Of a stretch of DNA of 27,975 bases, positions 10,491 to 18,176 are shown piece after piece. The notes under the pieces were generated by a model. The model searched no databases. It saw only the letters and a program-made list of their open reading frames with translations, and was not told the origin of the DNA. Within the stretch, counting starts at the first letter, position 1. The number at the start of each line of letters is the position of its first letter. The stretch comes from Magnetococcales bacterium (lineage in GTDB: Bacteria; Pseudomonadota; Magnetococcia; Magnetococcales; UBA8363). Made by a program: the position numbers and the translations under genes. The DNA lies in contig JADFYU010000031.1 of the NCBI GenBank assembly GCA_015232865.1, forward strand, positions 1 through 27,975. The letters are read 5' to 3'.

Positions 10491-11176
10491 CCGTTATCCT
10501 TGGATAGGATGGTATAGACTTGGCGTTCGGTCAACTCAAAAGCCACCGCCAGCTCCGCAACCCGCTCTCCCCCATTGTAGCGGCGGATCAGTGACCGGTT
10601 TCTAGCTAATTTTTTGGCTCGGCTCCCCCGAACAATGGTCAGGGTCTCCCCACCAAAATAGGCACTCATCAGCCGAGCGGCTTCCAGCCCCAATAGATCA
10701 GCCAATTTATGTTGAGCCTTGAGTCGTCTTGGAATAAACAGTCGGGTTCCCCCACACCGGTTTAGCAAAGTCAGCGCCCCTTGCAAACCGACCACCTCTT
10801 TGATTTCAACCAGGGAGCCTGGCAAATCTGACTCTTTAAACTGGGGATCCATAACAAACTCTTCAGCCCGGCTGCTCTCATTTTTCTGGCCAACCGTCTG
10901 AGCAGCGCCAGAACAACTGGCTGGATTTTCTACATTTTTTGCTGTTTTCAACCCGACTGCCATTGGTTTGGATGCGGCAGTTTTGTGGGTAGGAATGGGG
11001 CTACCATTCAATTGATCAGGTGAATCGGAAACAATGGAAGTCTGCTTATTGCCATCCTGTTTTTTTTCTGATTGGCCCGGTGAATCAAAAGGCTGTAGCC
11101 GCAAGGTGCGAACAACGGAAAAATCCTGGCTTTTCTCTGTTTTTGGTTGAACCGTGATGTTTTGATTGTTCATCAT
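10487..11176 (-). CDS. Mor-type (phage Mu middle operon regulator) DNA-binding protein
   Basis: The C-terminal 105 residues (about 120-226) resemble the Mor/C activator family of Mu-like phages: a helical dimerisation region (SLVEIKEVVGLQGALTLLNR) followed by a helix-turn-helix (RNRSLIRRYNGGERVAELAV, then FELTERQVYTIL). The first 115 residues are Gln/Ser/Lys-rich and look disordered. I chose the ATG at 11176 because AAGG stands six bases upstream; the frame stays open to 11263 and would add 29 residues without a clear ribosome site. It overlaps the deacetylase gene by 4 bases, so the two are probably one operon. Together with the divergent CI-like repressor it looks like a phage-derived regulatory pair. 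The length (229) is well above the roughly 130 residues of Mu Mor because of the N-terminal extension. Confidence 0.7.
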   Translation of the reverse strand: MMNNQNITVQPKTEKSQDFSVVRTLRLQPFDSPGQSEKKQDGNKQTSIVSDSPDQLNGSPIPTHKTAASKPMAVGLKTAKNVENPASCSGAAQTVGQKNESSRAEEFVMDPQFKESDLPGSLVEIKEVVGLQGALTLLNRCGGTRLFIPRRLKAQHKLADLLGLEAARLMSAYFGGETLTIVRGSRAKKLARNRSLIRRYNGGERVAELAVAFELTERQVYTILSKDNG

Positions 11177-11358
11177 TTTTTTCCTTTTTTGTTTATGGTT
11201 CCGATGCACAATTGCATTTTGAACCTGAATTGGGCCGTTAATAGTGTGTACAGGGTTTGACACGTTGGTTTTTCGTCATAACCGACCTCTCAAACAGCTC
11301 TCTTTTTTTCGGTACAGATAACGACCAAAGCTGGGTTTCAGCGACTTTTCTCCTCCAA

Positions 11359-11572
11359 GTTCGGTTTTATACCGCTTACTTCACGTAGATTTCTAAAAAT
11401 ATTGCTCATCAAAATAATTCTTACTAATTGTCATTTTTATTCAATTCTGACATGCTCTAATACAATATTTTTCTATTGTTATTTCTATTATCGTCTTTCT
11501 GGTTCGGTTTATTTACTTTTTTTTGTGATAAAAAAGACTAAACTTAATATAGACATTATTCGAGTTCGGTTT
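11359..11572 (+). repeat. Three copies of GTTCGGTTT in the divergent region
   Basis: Identical copies lie at 11359-11367, 11502-11510 and 11564-11572, all in the same orientation; a near copy (GTACGGTTC) is at 11581-11589. They stand out as GC-containing words in AT-rich surroundings. The third lies directly upstream of the repressor promoter. They could be binding sites for the repressor or the Mor-like protein. Confidence 0.5.
11362..11374. promoter_or_regulatory. Operator-like inverted repeat CGGT-N5-ACCG
   Basis: CGGT (11362-11365) and ACCG (11371-11374) form a perfect inverted repeat around TTTAT. It contains the first GTTCGGTTT copy in part and overlaps a possible leftward -10 (TATAAA on the minus strand). 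A dimeric repressor bound here could block transcription of the Mor-like/deacetylase operon. Inference from position only. Confidence 0.35.
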
Positions 11573-11577
11573 TTTTA

Positions 11578-11607
11578 TTGGTACGGTTCACAACTTTAAG
11601 TTATAAT
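11578..11607 (+). promoter_or_regulatory. Promoter of the CI-like repressor gene
   Basis: TTGGTA (11578-11583, four of six consensus bases) and a perfect TATAAT (11602-11607) are separated by 18 bases. Transcription would begin near 11614, giving a leader of about 28 bases that ends in the strong ribosome site AGGAGG before the ATG at 11642. Confidence 0.6.
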
Positions 11608-11641
11608 CATAATCAGTTCGTAAAATATAGGAGGACTCATT

Positions 11642-12370
11642 ATGGATACAGAGGGAGTCAAACCAGGACTCAGAGAGCGCCTTGGCGAGATTATTGGCAC
11701 CCAAGCGCCCCATTCCTGGGCACGGGATGTGGGCATAGGCAAGTCCACCTTTGACGGAATCTGGAACAAAGGAGCCAAGCCCCAACTTCGAACCCTCATG
11801 AAAATCGCTTGGAAAACAGACATTTCGTTAAGCTGGTTATTGACCGGAAAAGGGGAGAAGCAGCTCAACCCTCACAATGCTGCCAATCCAGCCATCCTCT
11901 TCAGATACCCGCAGATTGGTGAACCCAGGGCGAACTATCAGCTGGAAAACGAACCATTCATTTTGGTCCCGCGTTGCATGAGCCAAATTGTCGACAATCC
12001 GAACGAATCCGTTCAATTGGATCATCGGGTCGATCTGATCGCTTTTAAAAGTAGCTGGATTACTCAGGAGATGGGGTTGGAACCCAAAGAGTTGGCTTTG
12101 GTAACGGTTCGGGGAGACTGCATGGCCCCAACCATCAATGATGGAGATCTGCTGTTATTGGATAAACGAGAGAATAGCGTGGGTAGTGATGGGATCTATG
12201 TGGTTCAACGCAATCAAGACTTGGTAACAAAACGACTACAAAAAGGCTTTGACGGATCACTCATGATAAAAAATGACAACCCGGCCTACGAAACCCAAAC
12301 CCTCTCCTCGGAACAGACCACCATTCTTAAAATCATCGGTCGAGTGGTCTGGACAGGGCATAGACTTTAA
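11642..12370 (+). CDS. CI/LexA-like repressor with S24-type domain and Cys in the nucleophile position
   Basis: The protein has 242 residues. Residues 9-70 form a helix-turn-helix region of the phage repressor type (SWARDVGIGKSTFDGIWNKG, ending in ISLSWLLTGKG). Residues about 140-240 are the LexA/S24 peptidase fold: VRGDCMAPTINDGDLLLLD, then DGIYVV and LVTKRL, with K197 aligned to the catalytic lysine. In the usual GDSMxP motif the serine is the nucleophile; here the codon is TGC, giving C160. The fold may therefore act only in dimerisation, or may use Cys. I cannot identify a clear Ala-Gly autocleavage site. The ribosome site AGGAGG is strong. It is divergent from the Mor-like gene, as expected of a phage lysogeny switch, but no phage structural, integrase or lysis genes are near. 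Confidence 0.85.
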   Translation: MDTEGVKPGLRERLGEIIGTQAPHSWARDVGIGKSTFDGIWNKGAKPQLRTLMKIAWKTDISLSWLLTGKGEKQLNPHNAANPAILFRYPQIGEPRANYQLENEPFILVPRCMSQIVDNPNESVQLDHRVDLIAFKSSWITQEMGLEPKELALVTVRGDCMAPTINDGDLLLLDKRENSVGSDGIYVVQRNQDLVTKRLQKGFDGSLMIKNDNPAYETQTLSSEQTTILKIIGRVVWTGHRL

Positions 12371-12537
12371 CCTCAGAGCTGTGAAAAAATAACCCTAAAT
12401 TCGGCAGTTGGCCGTGCGTAAGCGATTCGATCCATTGATCCTAGATGGAGAAGTTGCCATCACCTTAATTCAGGATCAGACATTCTCCTGTTTTGCCCAG
12501 GGCGTGCCGACAACTGCCGTTTACTGGTTAAATCTTA

Positions 12538-14628
12538 TTAATTACACTCTTTTTTATGGAGAAGACAGCCCTGGCCGTCGCCAAGATTACAGGCGGTTTT
12601 TAAATCCAGACACATTTTTCCGGATTCCATCAAATCCTGGTAGGCAAAGGCTCGGGCAAAATAGAATTCAGACACATCACCGCTCAAGGCGATGGCTCGA
12701 TCATAATCCTTGACGGCCATGGTCATTTTTCCCACCGTCGAATAGGCGTTGCCGCGCTCGAAAAAGTAGATCGGCTCCTCACTACGGCCTCTGATGGCCT
12801 GACTCAAATCAATGATAGCCCGCTCATATTTACCCATTTTTGCCAAAACCTGGCCGCGCTGAAACAGGATGGAGAAAGGTGATTGACTCAAGCTGAGGGC
12901 TTTGTTTAAATCCACTTCTGCCTCCTCAAAACGGCCCATGGTACCCAAAGTTTTACCCCGCTCTTCATAGCCTTGGGATTCGGTCGGCTTTTGGTCGATC
13001 AGTCGATTCAAATCCTCAAGAGAGGCCGCAAATTCCTTTAGTTGACGGTTGGCTATCGCCCGATTCAGCAACGCCTCTGAAGCCGTGTTGTCAACCCGCA
13101 AGACCAAGTCAAAATCGGCAAGAGATTGAGCGGGACTGCCGGCTTTCAGGTAGGCCATGCCCCGCCCCAATGCCGCATCCAAATCCATTTTATTTTCAAT
13201 CAGCGCCTCACCAAAAGAACGAATGGCTGATTGATACTTACCTTTGTCCAGCTCTCTCTTGCCCTGCCAGTAATATTTTCTCCCGCCCGGCGAACTGGTT
13301 TTTTTCGCCGGCTTTTCATTTGTCTTGACCAAAGCTGTTTTTTGAACTCGCTTTTTGGGTGAAGGTTGAGCCTTATCTGCAACCATCGGCTTTTTCTGAG
13401 CTGATTCCTTTCGTTTATAGCGCTGAAGCGACCGGCTCAGAGCCAAGGAGAGCGGTTCTGAGGGGGTCAAATCGGCCGACCGACGCGGCTCGGCCTTATC
13501 CCAGTTCAAGCGTGGAAACAGGTGTGGATCAAGCTGTGATAAAAATTGACTTCCCGGCTGTTTTTCCGCACGCTCTGTTCTCTGAGCCGAAGCCATTTTT
13601 TTCTGCTCCAACGGCCGATCAACCGGCTTCGGTGCCACAGTTGAAGGGCGGCTTTCAACCATATTTGCCAACTGAGACACCGGTGGCAGACGAACTTCTT
13701 TAGTCAAATGAGATGCCCGTTTCGGCATCGAAGAGGTCCTGGAAGAGACCACCTGCTTCGCCTCAGCTGCCGGTTTTTTCGCCACAACCGTTTTGGCCGC
13801 CTCAACCGGTTTGACTTTAGGGGTCGTTTTGGCCGCCTCGACCGGTTTTTTCGCCACACCCGTTTTGGCCGCCTCAACCGGTTTGACTTTAGGGGTGATT
13901 TTGGCCAACTCAACTGGCTTGGGCAGCGTCACCGGTTTAGCCGCAACCGCCGTTGCAACCGACTTTTTCTGGTGAGGCGGAGCGGACGGCGGCGGGGTCA
14001 CAGAATCGGACCTGTCCGGTTTGACCTTCCCTTCGGCTTGGGCAACCGATGAACCCGGATGCGCTGGCAACTGGACAATCAGTTGATCCGGCGGAATGTA
14101 GGATGGCGGCGTCGGTGGAATATAGGACGGTGGCTGACCCGGCGGAATATACGACGGCCAGGTCCGCTGGGCGGTCTGTATGTCGCTCTGCGGCTGCTGA
14201 ACAAAATGGACAAACACATCGTTTTCAAACAATCCGGCCTGACGGCGACCATCCGGCCAAGTTTTTATCCCATATCCATGTTGACGTCCACTGACCCACT
14301 CTCCCACATATTTTTTTCCAGAACGCCAAACAAAGGTTCCCTTGCCATGGCGAACACCGTTGCTGTACTCCCCCACATAGATGTCACCTGCTGGAAATTG
14401 AAAACTACCGGCGCCATGCCGGACGCCATTTTTAAAATCTCCAGAATAGCGGGAACCGGAGGGCCAGATGAACGTACCAAAACCATCGGCACAGTTGCCT
14501 CGGACACACTCGGCATACACGGAAGAGGATGACCCCAACCAACCACAGGCAACCACAACAGTGAGCAGAGCCTGCCGTTTGATTCGAGTCGCTCTCATGG
14601 ATTCATTGATTCTATTGAAAAGGCCCAT
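12538..14628 (-). CDS. Exported MORN-repeat and TPR protein with YIPP motifs
   Basis: The protein has 696 residues. A signal peptide (about 12-39, ending SSSVYA) directs it to the envelope. Residues about 46-135 carry four MORN-type repeats (YSGDFKNGVRHGAG, YVGEYSNGVRHGKG, YVGEWVSGRQHGYG and a degenerate last unit). Three SYIPP motifs lie at about 156-178. A long Lys/Pro/Ala-rich, probably extended linker (about 185-450) contains an internal 24-residue repeat. The last 240 residues form several TPR units (GRGMAYLKAGSPAQSLADFD, RGQVLAKMGKYERAIIDLSQ and similar). The start ATG has GGAG six bases upstream and lies three bases after the stop of the TolC-like gene, so both are one operon. MORN and TPR domains are protein or membrane interaction modules; a periplasmic scaffold working with the TolC-like partner is my inference. 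Cysteines C41 and C46 could form a disulfide. Confidence 0.85.
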   Translation of the reverse strand: MGLFNRINESMRATRIKRQALLTVVVACGWLGSSSSVYAECVRGNCADGFGTFIWPSGSRYSGDFKNGVRHGAGSFQFPAGDIYVGEYSNGVRHGKGTFVWRSGKKYVGEWVSGRQHGYGIKTWPDGRRQAGLFENDVFVHFVQQPQSDIQTAQRTWPSYIPPGQPPSYIPPTPPSYIPPDQLIVQLPAHPGSSVAQAEGKVKPDRSDSVTPPPSAPPHQKKSVATAVAAKPVTLPKPVELAKITPKVKPVEAAKTGVAKKPVEAAKTTPKVKPVEAAKTVVAKKPAAEAKQVVSSRTSSMPKRASHLTKEVRLPPVSQLANMVESRPSTVAPKPVDRPLEQKKMASAQRTERAEKQPGSQFLSQLDPHLFPRLNWDKAEPRRSADLTPSEPLSLALSRSLQRYKRKESAQKKPMVADKAQPSPKKRVQKTALVKTNEKPAKKTSSPGGRKYYWQGKRELDKGKYQSAIRSFGEALIENKMDLDAALGRGMAYLKAGSPAQSLADFDLVLRVDNTASEALLNRAIANRQLKEFAASLEDLNRLIDQKPTESQGYEERGKTLGTMGRFEEAEVDLNKALSLSQSPFSILFQRGQVLAKMGKYERAIIDLSQAIRGRSEEPIYFFERGNAYSTVGKMTMAVKDYDRAIALSGDVSEFYFARAFAYQDLMESGKMCLDLKTACNLGDGQGCLLHKKECN
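13771..13919 (-). repeat. 72-bp tandem repeat coding a 24-residue Lys/Ala/Pro unit
   Basis: About two copies of a 72-base unit lie in tandem inside the MORN-TPR gene; for example GTTTTGGCC recurs at 13790 and 13862. Each unit encodes two related 12-residue halves beginning KPVEAAKT. The copies differ at few bases, so the array is recent or kept similar, and its copy number may vary among strains. Confidence 0.8.
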
Positions 14629-14631
14629 AGA

Positions 14632-16566
14632 TCACTCCACCGCCAAAGTAACCTGCCCAACTTCCACCGGAATCGGATGGACAGCTGGTACAGCCGTGAC
14701 GGGAACGGTATATTCCATTGCCCCGGATGGGGGAATATATCCAACGGGTTGAGCGTCAAATCCAAATGACGACAACGGGGTGTCAGAACCAGGTGGAATA
14801 TAGCTTGGACTTGATTGGGGATTCGACGAATTGGCGGAGAATAGATCACCCCATTTTAGCACCCCCTCCTGGTTTTTCTCAATTCGGTCGGAAATCTGCT
14901 CCAAAGTATCCCAGATCGCTTCATTTCCTTGACGACTCAATGCCCCGGTATCCGTCTCAGCCTTTGGCCGAGAGTTGGAATTTAATCGGCTGATTAAAAG
15001 CGGTTTTGGAATGGCGGAGATCACGGCACTGACAACACTTGATTGGCGCATGGCGATAATTCGAGACATGGTTTGAACATCAGCCAGATTCATTTGCGGA
15101 GTTAACGGTAAGGGGTCAACACCCAAGGTCAGTTGGATTCGACCCAATGCACTCTGCATTTCAGCAAAAGCCTCGCCCTGATCCAGACGGGACTGAATGG
15201 CTCGGGACCGCTGCTGAATGCGTTGAATATCGGTATTGTTGACCCGATGTTTATCCGACTCCCCCTCTTGAACCATTCTCACTTGCAGCGCATTGACATC
15301 TCTGGCAATGCTCAAATCCCGCTTGGAAAGATGATAATTTTGCAAAGCCAGACGCAATTGAGTCACGACCGCCATGCTAAAAGCCAACCGTTGGGAACGA
15401 ACAACCTCTTTTTCAAGCTTGGCGATCGCCACTTTTTTCGGGGTAGAAGCCAGATTGAACAGATCCCATGACAGCCGGGTTCCGACCAACCCCCAGGTCT
15501 GGTTTTGCAAATATTGGTTGCTATCATGGGCCAACCCCTCGGTCAAGACCAGGTTGGGTAACATTTGCAGCAGAACCTTACGCACTTCCAGAGCGCTGAT
15601 CCGCTCATCATAATCGGATTTTCGCAATTCCGGCCTGTGTAACAGAGCAAAATGGTCCAACGCAGCCTCTGGTAGCAGAATCAACCCTTCGTCCAAGACC
15701 TCCTCCTGACGTGCCACCGAAGAGAAGACCGTTCCCGGCGGCAGGTTCATCAGAACCGCCAGTTGACTCTTGGCTTCAACCAACTGTTTACGCATTTCCC
15801 ACAATTGATGGGTGGTATCCAATAATATCTGTTGACTCTTCAAGGCGATGGTCGGCACCTCCTGACCAGCAGCCTCCAGACGCTGAACATCGTTTCGGGC
15901 CGCTTCGGATTCCGCCAACAACCGGTCAATCTCCGGCACCAACAGATCGGTCAAAGCCGCCTGCCAATAGCGGGTTCGAACCTCTTGGATGATATTTTGC
16001 GTGGATTTTCGGCGCTGTTGGCGATGGATCAACACCCGGTCCGCCTTTTGACGAGCCTGAACATAGCTCACACCAAAATCCAGAACACTCCAGGTCCAGG
16101 TCAAATTGGCCTCCCCCTGCTTGTTATCCGCACTCATCAACTGAAGGTTGCTGTTTTTTAGGTTGGTGACATGCTCCTGATTTCGGAAGGTATACCCGGC
16201 TGAAGCGGCAATAGACGGCAGCAAGTCCCGTTCAGCCAACCCCAAATCTTCAACCGCAACCGCCTCCTCCATCTGCTTGACCCGTCGTTGCAGGTTATAC
16301 TTGACCGCCCGCGCCATGGCCTCATGCAGACCGATCTGATAGGAGGTCGGCTCCTGATCGGTAAACAGATGGCCCAAATCGCTTTTGACCCGCTGCTCTA
16401 CCGACTGGGTGGTAATGGGTTCCGGCTTGACCGTACAACCTGACAGTCCAGAAAAAACAGCCAGACAGACCGATATAAAACCATATGAAATCAGCGGTTT
16501 TATAATAATTCCAGCCGCAGTTGAATGATCACGATTGGCAAACACTGTTTTTTTTGTCCTGTTCAA
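14632..16566 (-). CDS. TolC-family outer membrane lipoprotein with YIPP-containing C-terminal extension
   Basis: The protein has 644 residues from a TTG start; a GTG at residue 8 is an alternative and the true start is uncertain. A hydrophobic segment (about 25-43) ends in a lipobox LSGC with C44 as the lipidated cysteine. Residues about 75-500 show the two repeated long-helix regions of the outer membrane efflux protein family (EAMARAVKYNLQRRVKQMEE, AERDLLPSIAASAGYTF; later HRPELRKSDYDERISALEVR and LPNLVLTEGL). TolC-like proteins usually have about 420-500 residues. Here about 140 more follow, low in complexity, with SYIPP near 589 and GYIPP near 610, the same motif as in its downstream partner. 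No membrane-fusion or inner-membrane pump gene is adjacent, so the cargo is unknown. It could be the outer part of a secretion or efflux channel whose other parts are elsewhere. Confidence 0.85.
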   Translation of the reverse strand: MNRTKKTVFANRDHSTAAGIIIKPLISYGFISVCLAVFSGLSGCTVKPEPITTQSVEQRVKSDLGHLFTDQEPTSYQIGLHEAMARAVKYNLQRRVKQMEEAVAVEDLGLAERDLLPSIAASAGYTFRNQEHVTNLKNSNLQLMSADNKQGEANLTWTWSVLDFGVSYVQARQKADRVLIHRQQRRKSTQNIIQEVRTRYWQAALTDLLVPEIDRLLAESEAARNDVQRLEAAGQEVPTIALKSQQILLDTTHQLWEMRKQLVEAKSQLAVLMNLPPGTVFSSVARQEEVLDEGLILLPEAALDHFALLHRPELRKSDYDERISALEVRKVLLQMLPNLVLTEGLAHDSNQYLQNQTWGLVGTRLSWDLFNLASTPKKVAIAKLEKEVVRSQRLAFSMAVVTQLRLALQNYHLSKRDLSIARDVNALQVRMVQEGESDKHRVNNTDIQRIQQRSRAIQSRLDQGEAFAEMQSALGRIQLTLGVDPLPLTPQMNLADVQTMSRIIAMRQSSVVSAVISAIPKPLLISRLNSNSRPKAETDTGALSRQGNEAIWDTLEQISDRIEKNQEGVLKWGDLFSANSSNPQSSPSYIPPGSDTPLSSFGFDAQPVGYIPPSGAMEYTVPVTAVPAVHPIPVEVGQVTLAVE

Positions 16567-16946
16567 ACAGATAAAAAAATTAAACCGGGGTTGGCGACAA
16601 AAAAATGGTGATTTTCGTCGATATCAAACTAAAAACAGATATGAAAAACTTTCCTGCACCCTCGGTCATAGCGGATCGACAGTTCACCAGATAATTGGAG
16701 CTAAATTGATAGATACCATTTAGTTATATAGATATGACGATCCATTTTCCTCTCCAAATGACTGAAAGAACACCCTCATATCCTGAAAAATATTATTCTG
16801 ATACAGATCCGCAACGATAGTGATGCAAAAAATATGCCTTCGTCGTTTTATCGTTCGTACAACACAACCAACTCGTAAAAATATTTGACATACACAATAA
16901 TTGGTGGATAATTCCTTTTATATGTGTTTTGAAAGGGTTTTCTATT
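16567..16946. other. Divergent intergenic region between tolC-like gene and coaBC
   Basis: These 380 AT-rich bases contain no supportable gene. The coaBC promoter lies at 16885-16912. I could not assign a leftward promoter for the TolC-like gene. Confidence 0.6.
16885..16912 (+). promoter_or_regulatory. Sigma70-type promoter of coaBC-dut
   Basis: A perfect -35 TTGACA (16885-16890) and GATAAT (16907-16912, five of six) are 16 bases apart. The expected start of transcription is near 16919, about 28 bases before the TTG at 16947. This leaves too little leader for the TTG at 16929 and supports the later start. Confidence 0.7.
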
Positions 16947-18176
16947 TTGAATTTCTGGAACAATAAAAAAATAATCCTCATCGTCAGCGGCGGAATAGCC
17001 GCTTATCGTGGAATCGACCTGATCCGCTCCTTTCGAGAAAAGGGGGCCGGGGTAACGGTCATCGCCACCGCTTCGGCTTTGGAATTTGTCACCGCCCTCT
17101 CCTTTCAGGCTCTGTCGGGTGAGCCGGTCCATACGGAACTGTTCCAACCAGGCCGAGACGATGCCATGGATCATATTCGCCTGACCCGAGAGGCGGACTT
17201 GCTGGTTGTTGCACCGGCCACAGCCAATCTCATGGCCAAAGCGGCCCAGGGTCTGGCCGATGATCTGGCTTCGACGGTCATACTGGCTCATAACGGCCCT
17301 CTGCTGGTGGCTCCAGCCATGAATACGGTCATGTGGGAAAAACCGGCGACTCAGCGCAACCGCTGGCAACTGGAAAAAGATGGCGCCCACGTTGTCGAAC
17401 CGGCCTCCGGCACCTTGGCCTGTGGCGATGAGGGTGCCGGCCGATTGGCCCCGGTCGAACAGATCGTCGAGGCCGCCCATGCCCTACTCACCCCCAAAAT
17501 TCTGGCTGGTTATCGGCTGTTGATTACCGCCGGACCCACCCACGAAGCTCTGGACCCGGTTCGTTTTATCGCCAACCACTCCTCCGGCAAAATGGGCTGG
17601 AGCATCTGCCGGGCGGCTCTCAGAGCTGGAGCCACGGTCGATCTGGTCCATGGACCGGTCACTCTGGTCCCACCAATTGGTGCCAGGTGCCACCCCGTCA
17701 CCTCGGCCCAGCAGATGTATGAAACCTGCCTGGGCCTCTGGCAAGAGGAAAATGGCTGCGACGGGGCTATTTTAACGGCGGCAGTTGGGGATTTTCGCCC
17801 AAAAAAGCGACTGTCGGACAAGATAAAAAAACAGTCGAATTCGACAGAGCTGGAGCTTTCGCTAACCAGTAACCCCGATATTTTAGCCAGCCTCGCCAGA
17901 TCGGCTGCTGGCAGGTTGGTGGTGGGGTTTGCAGCGGAAACGGGAAAAGCCCTGGAACGGGGCCGGGAAAAAATGCAGCGAAAAGGGTGTGACCTGCTGG
18001 TCATCAACGATTTACTGGAGAAAGGAGCGGGATTTGGGGTCGACACCAACCGGGTCAGCCTGCTCAATCAAGCCGGAGAGATGACCCACTGGCCCCTACT
18101 CTCCAAGGCGAAGGTCGGCGAAAAATTGATTCAGACCATCGCCTCATTATTCGACTCAACCCGGAGAGCGGAATGA
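16947..18176 (+). CDS. coaBC: Bifunctional phosphopantothenoylcysteine synthetase/decarboxylase CoaBC
   Basis: CoaBC joins cysteine to 4'-phosphopantothenate (CoaB, CTP-dependent) and decarboxylates the product (CoaC, FMN-dependent) in coenzyme A synthesis. The 409 residues from a TTG start with GAAAGGG upstream match the family length (E. coli 406). The CoaC half shows the FMN loop SGGIAAY (14-20), catalytic H76, APAT (89-92), PAMN with N126, and the flap cysteine C159 in LACG. These sit one position after E. coli H75, N125 and C158. The CoaB half begins near ITAGPTHEALDPVRF and has HSSGKMG, AAVGDFRP and GFAAET. A TTG at 16929 in the same frame is too close to the predicted transcription start. 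The stop overlaps the dut start as ATGA, an arrangement common in proteobacteria. All key residues are present. Confidence 0.96.
   Translation: MNFWNNKKIILIVSGGIAAYRGIDLIRSFREKGAGVTVIATASALEFVTALSFQALSGEPVHTELFQPGRDDAMDHIRLTREADLLVVAPATANLMAKAAQGLADDLASTVILAHNGPLLVAPAMNTVMWEKPATQRNRWQLEKDGAHVVEPASGTLACGDEGAGRLAPVEQIVEAAHALLTPKILAGYRLLITAGPTHEALDPVRFIANHSSGKMGWSICRAALRAGATVDLVHGPVTLVPPIGARCHPVTSAQQMYETCLGLWQEENGCDGAILTAAVGDFRPKKRLSDKIKKQSNSTELELSLTSNPDILASLARSAAGRLVVGFAAETGKALERGREKMQRKGCDLLVINDLLEKGAGFGVDTNRVSLLNQAGEMTHWPLLSKAKVGEKLIQTIASLFDSTRRAE

Larger units (their letters stand above)
11177..11641. other. AT-rich divergent regulatory region
   Basis: The 465 bases separating the Mor-like gene (leftward) from the repressor gene (rightward) contain no convincing gene and are much richer in A+T than the flanks. 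They hold three identical 9-mers (GTTCGGTTT), one inverted repeat and a good rightward promoter, each listed separately. A minus-strand TATAAA at 11371-11366 could be the -10 of a leftward promoter; its -35 (TAGAAA) is poor. Confidence 0.6.

Noticed and set aside
10487..12370. Complete prophage
   Set aside because: Only two regulator genes are phage-like; no integrase/transposase, head, tail or lysis gene, and no att repeats were seen.
12402..12519. Inverted repeat CGGCAGTTG ... CAACTGCCG enclosing 100 bases, possible mini-transposon ends
   Set aside because: Only nine paired bases, no target-site duplication or transposase remnant seen; chance or a weak long-range hairpin is as likely.
12408..12713. 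Plus-strand open frame of 101 codons
   Set aside because: It has no ribosome site, no recognisable motif, and more than half lies antisense to the TPR end of the MORN-TPR gene.
14059..14532. Plus-strand open frame of 157 codons
   Set aside because: Entirely antisense to the well-supported MORN repeats; Arg/Pro-rich composition is a by-product of the other strand.
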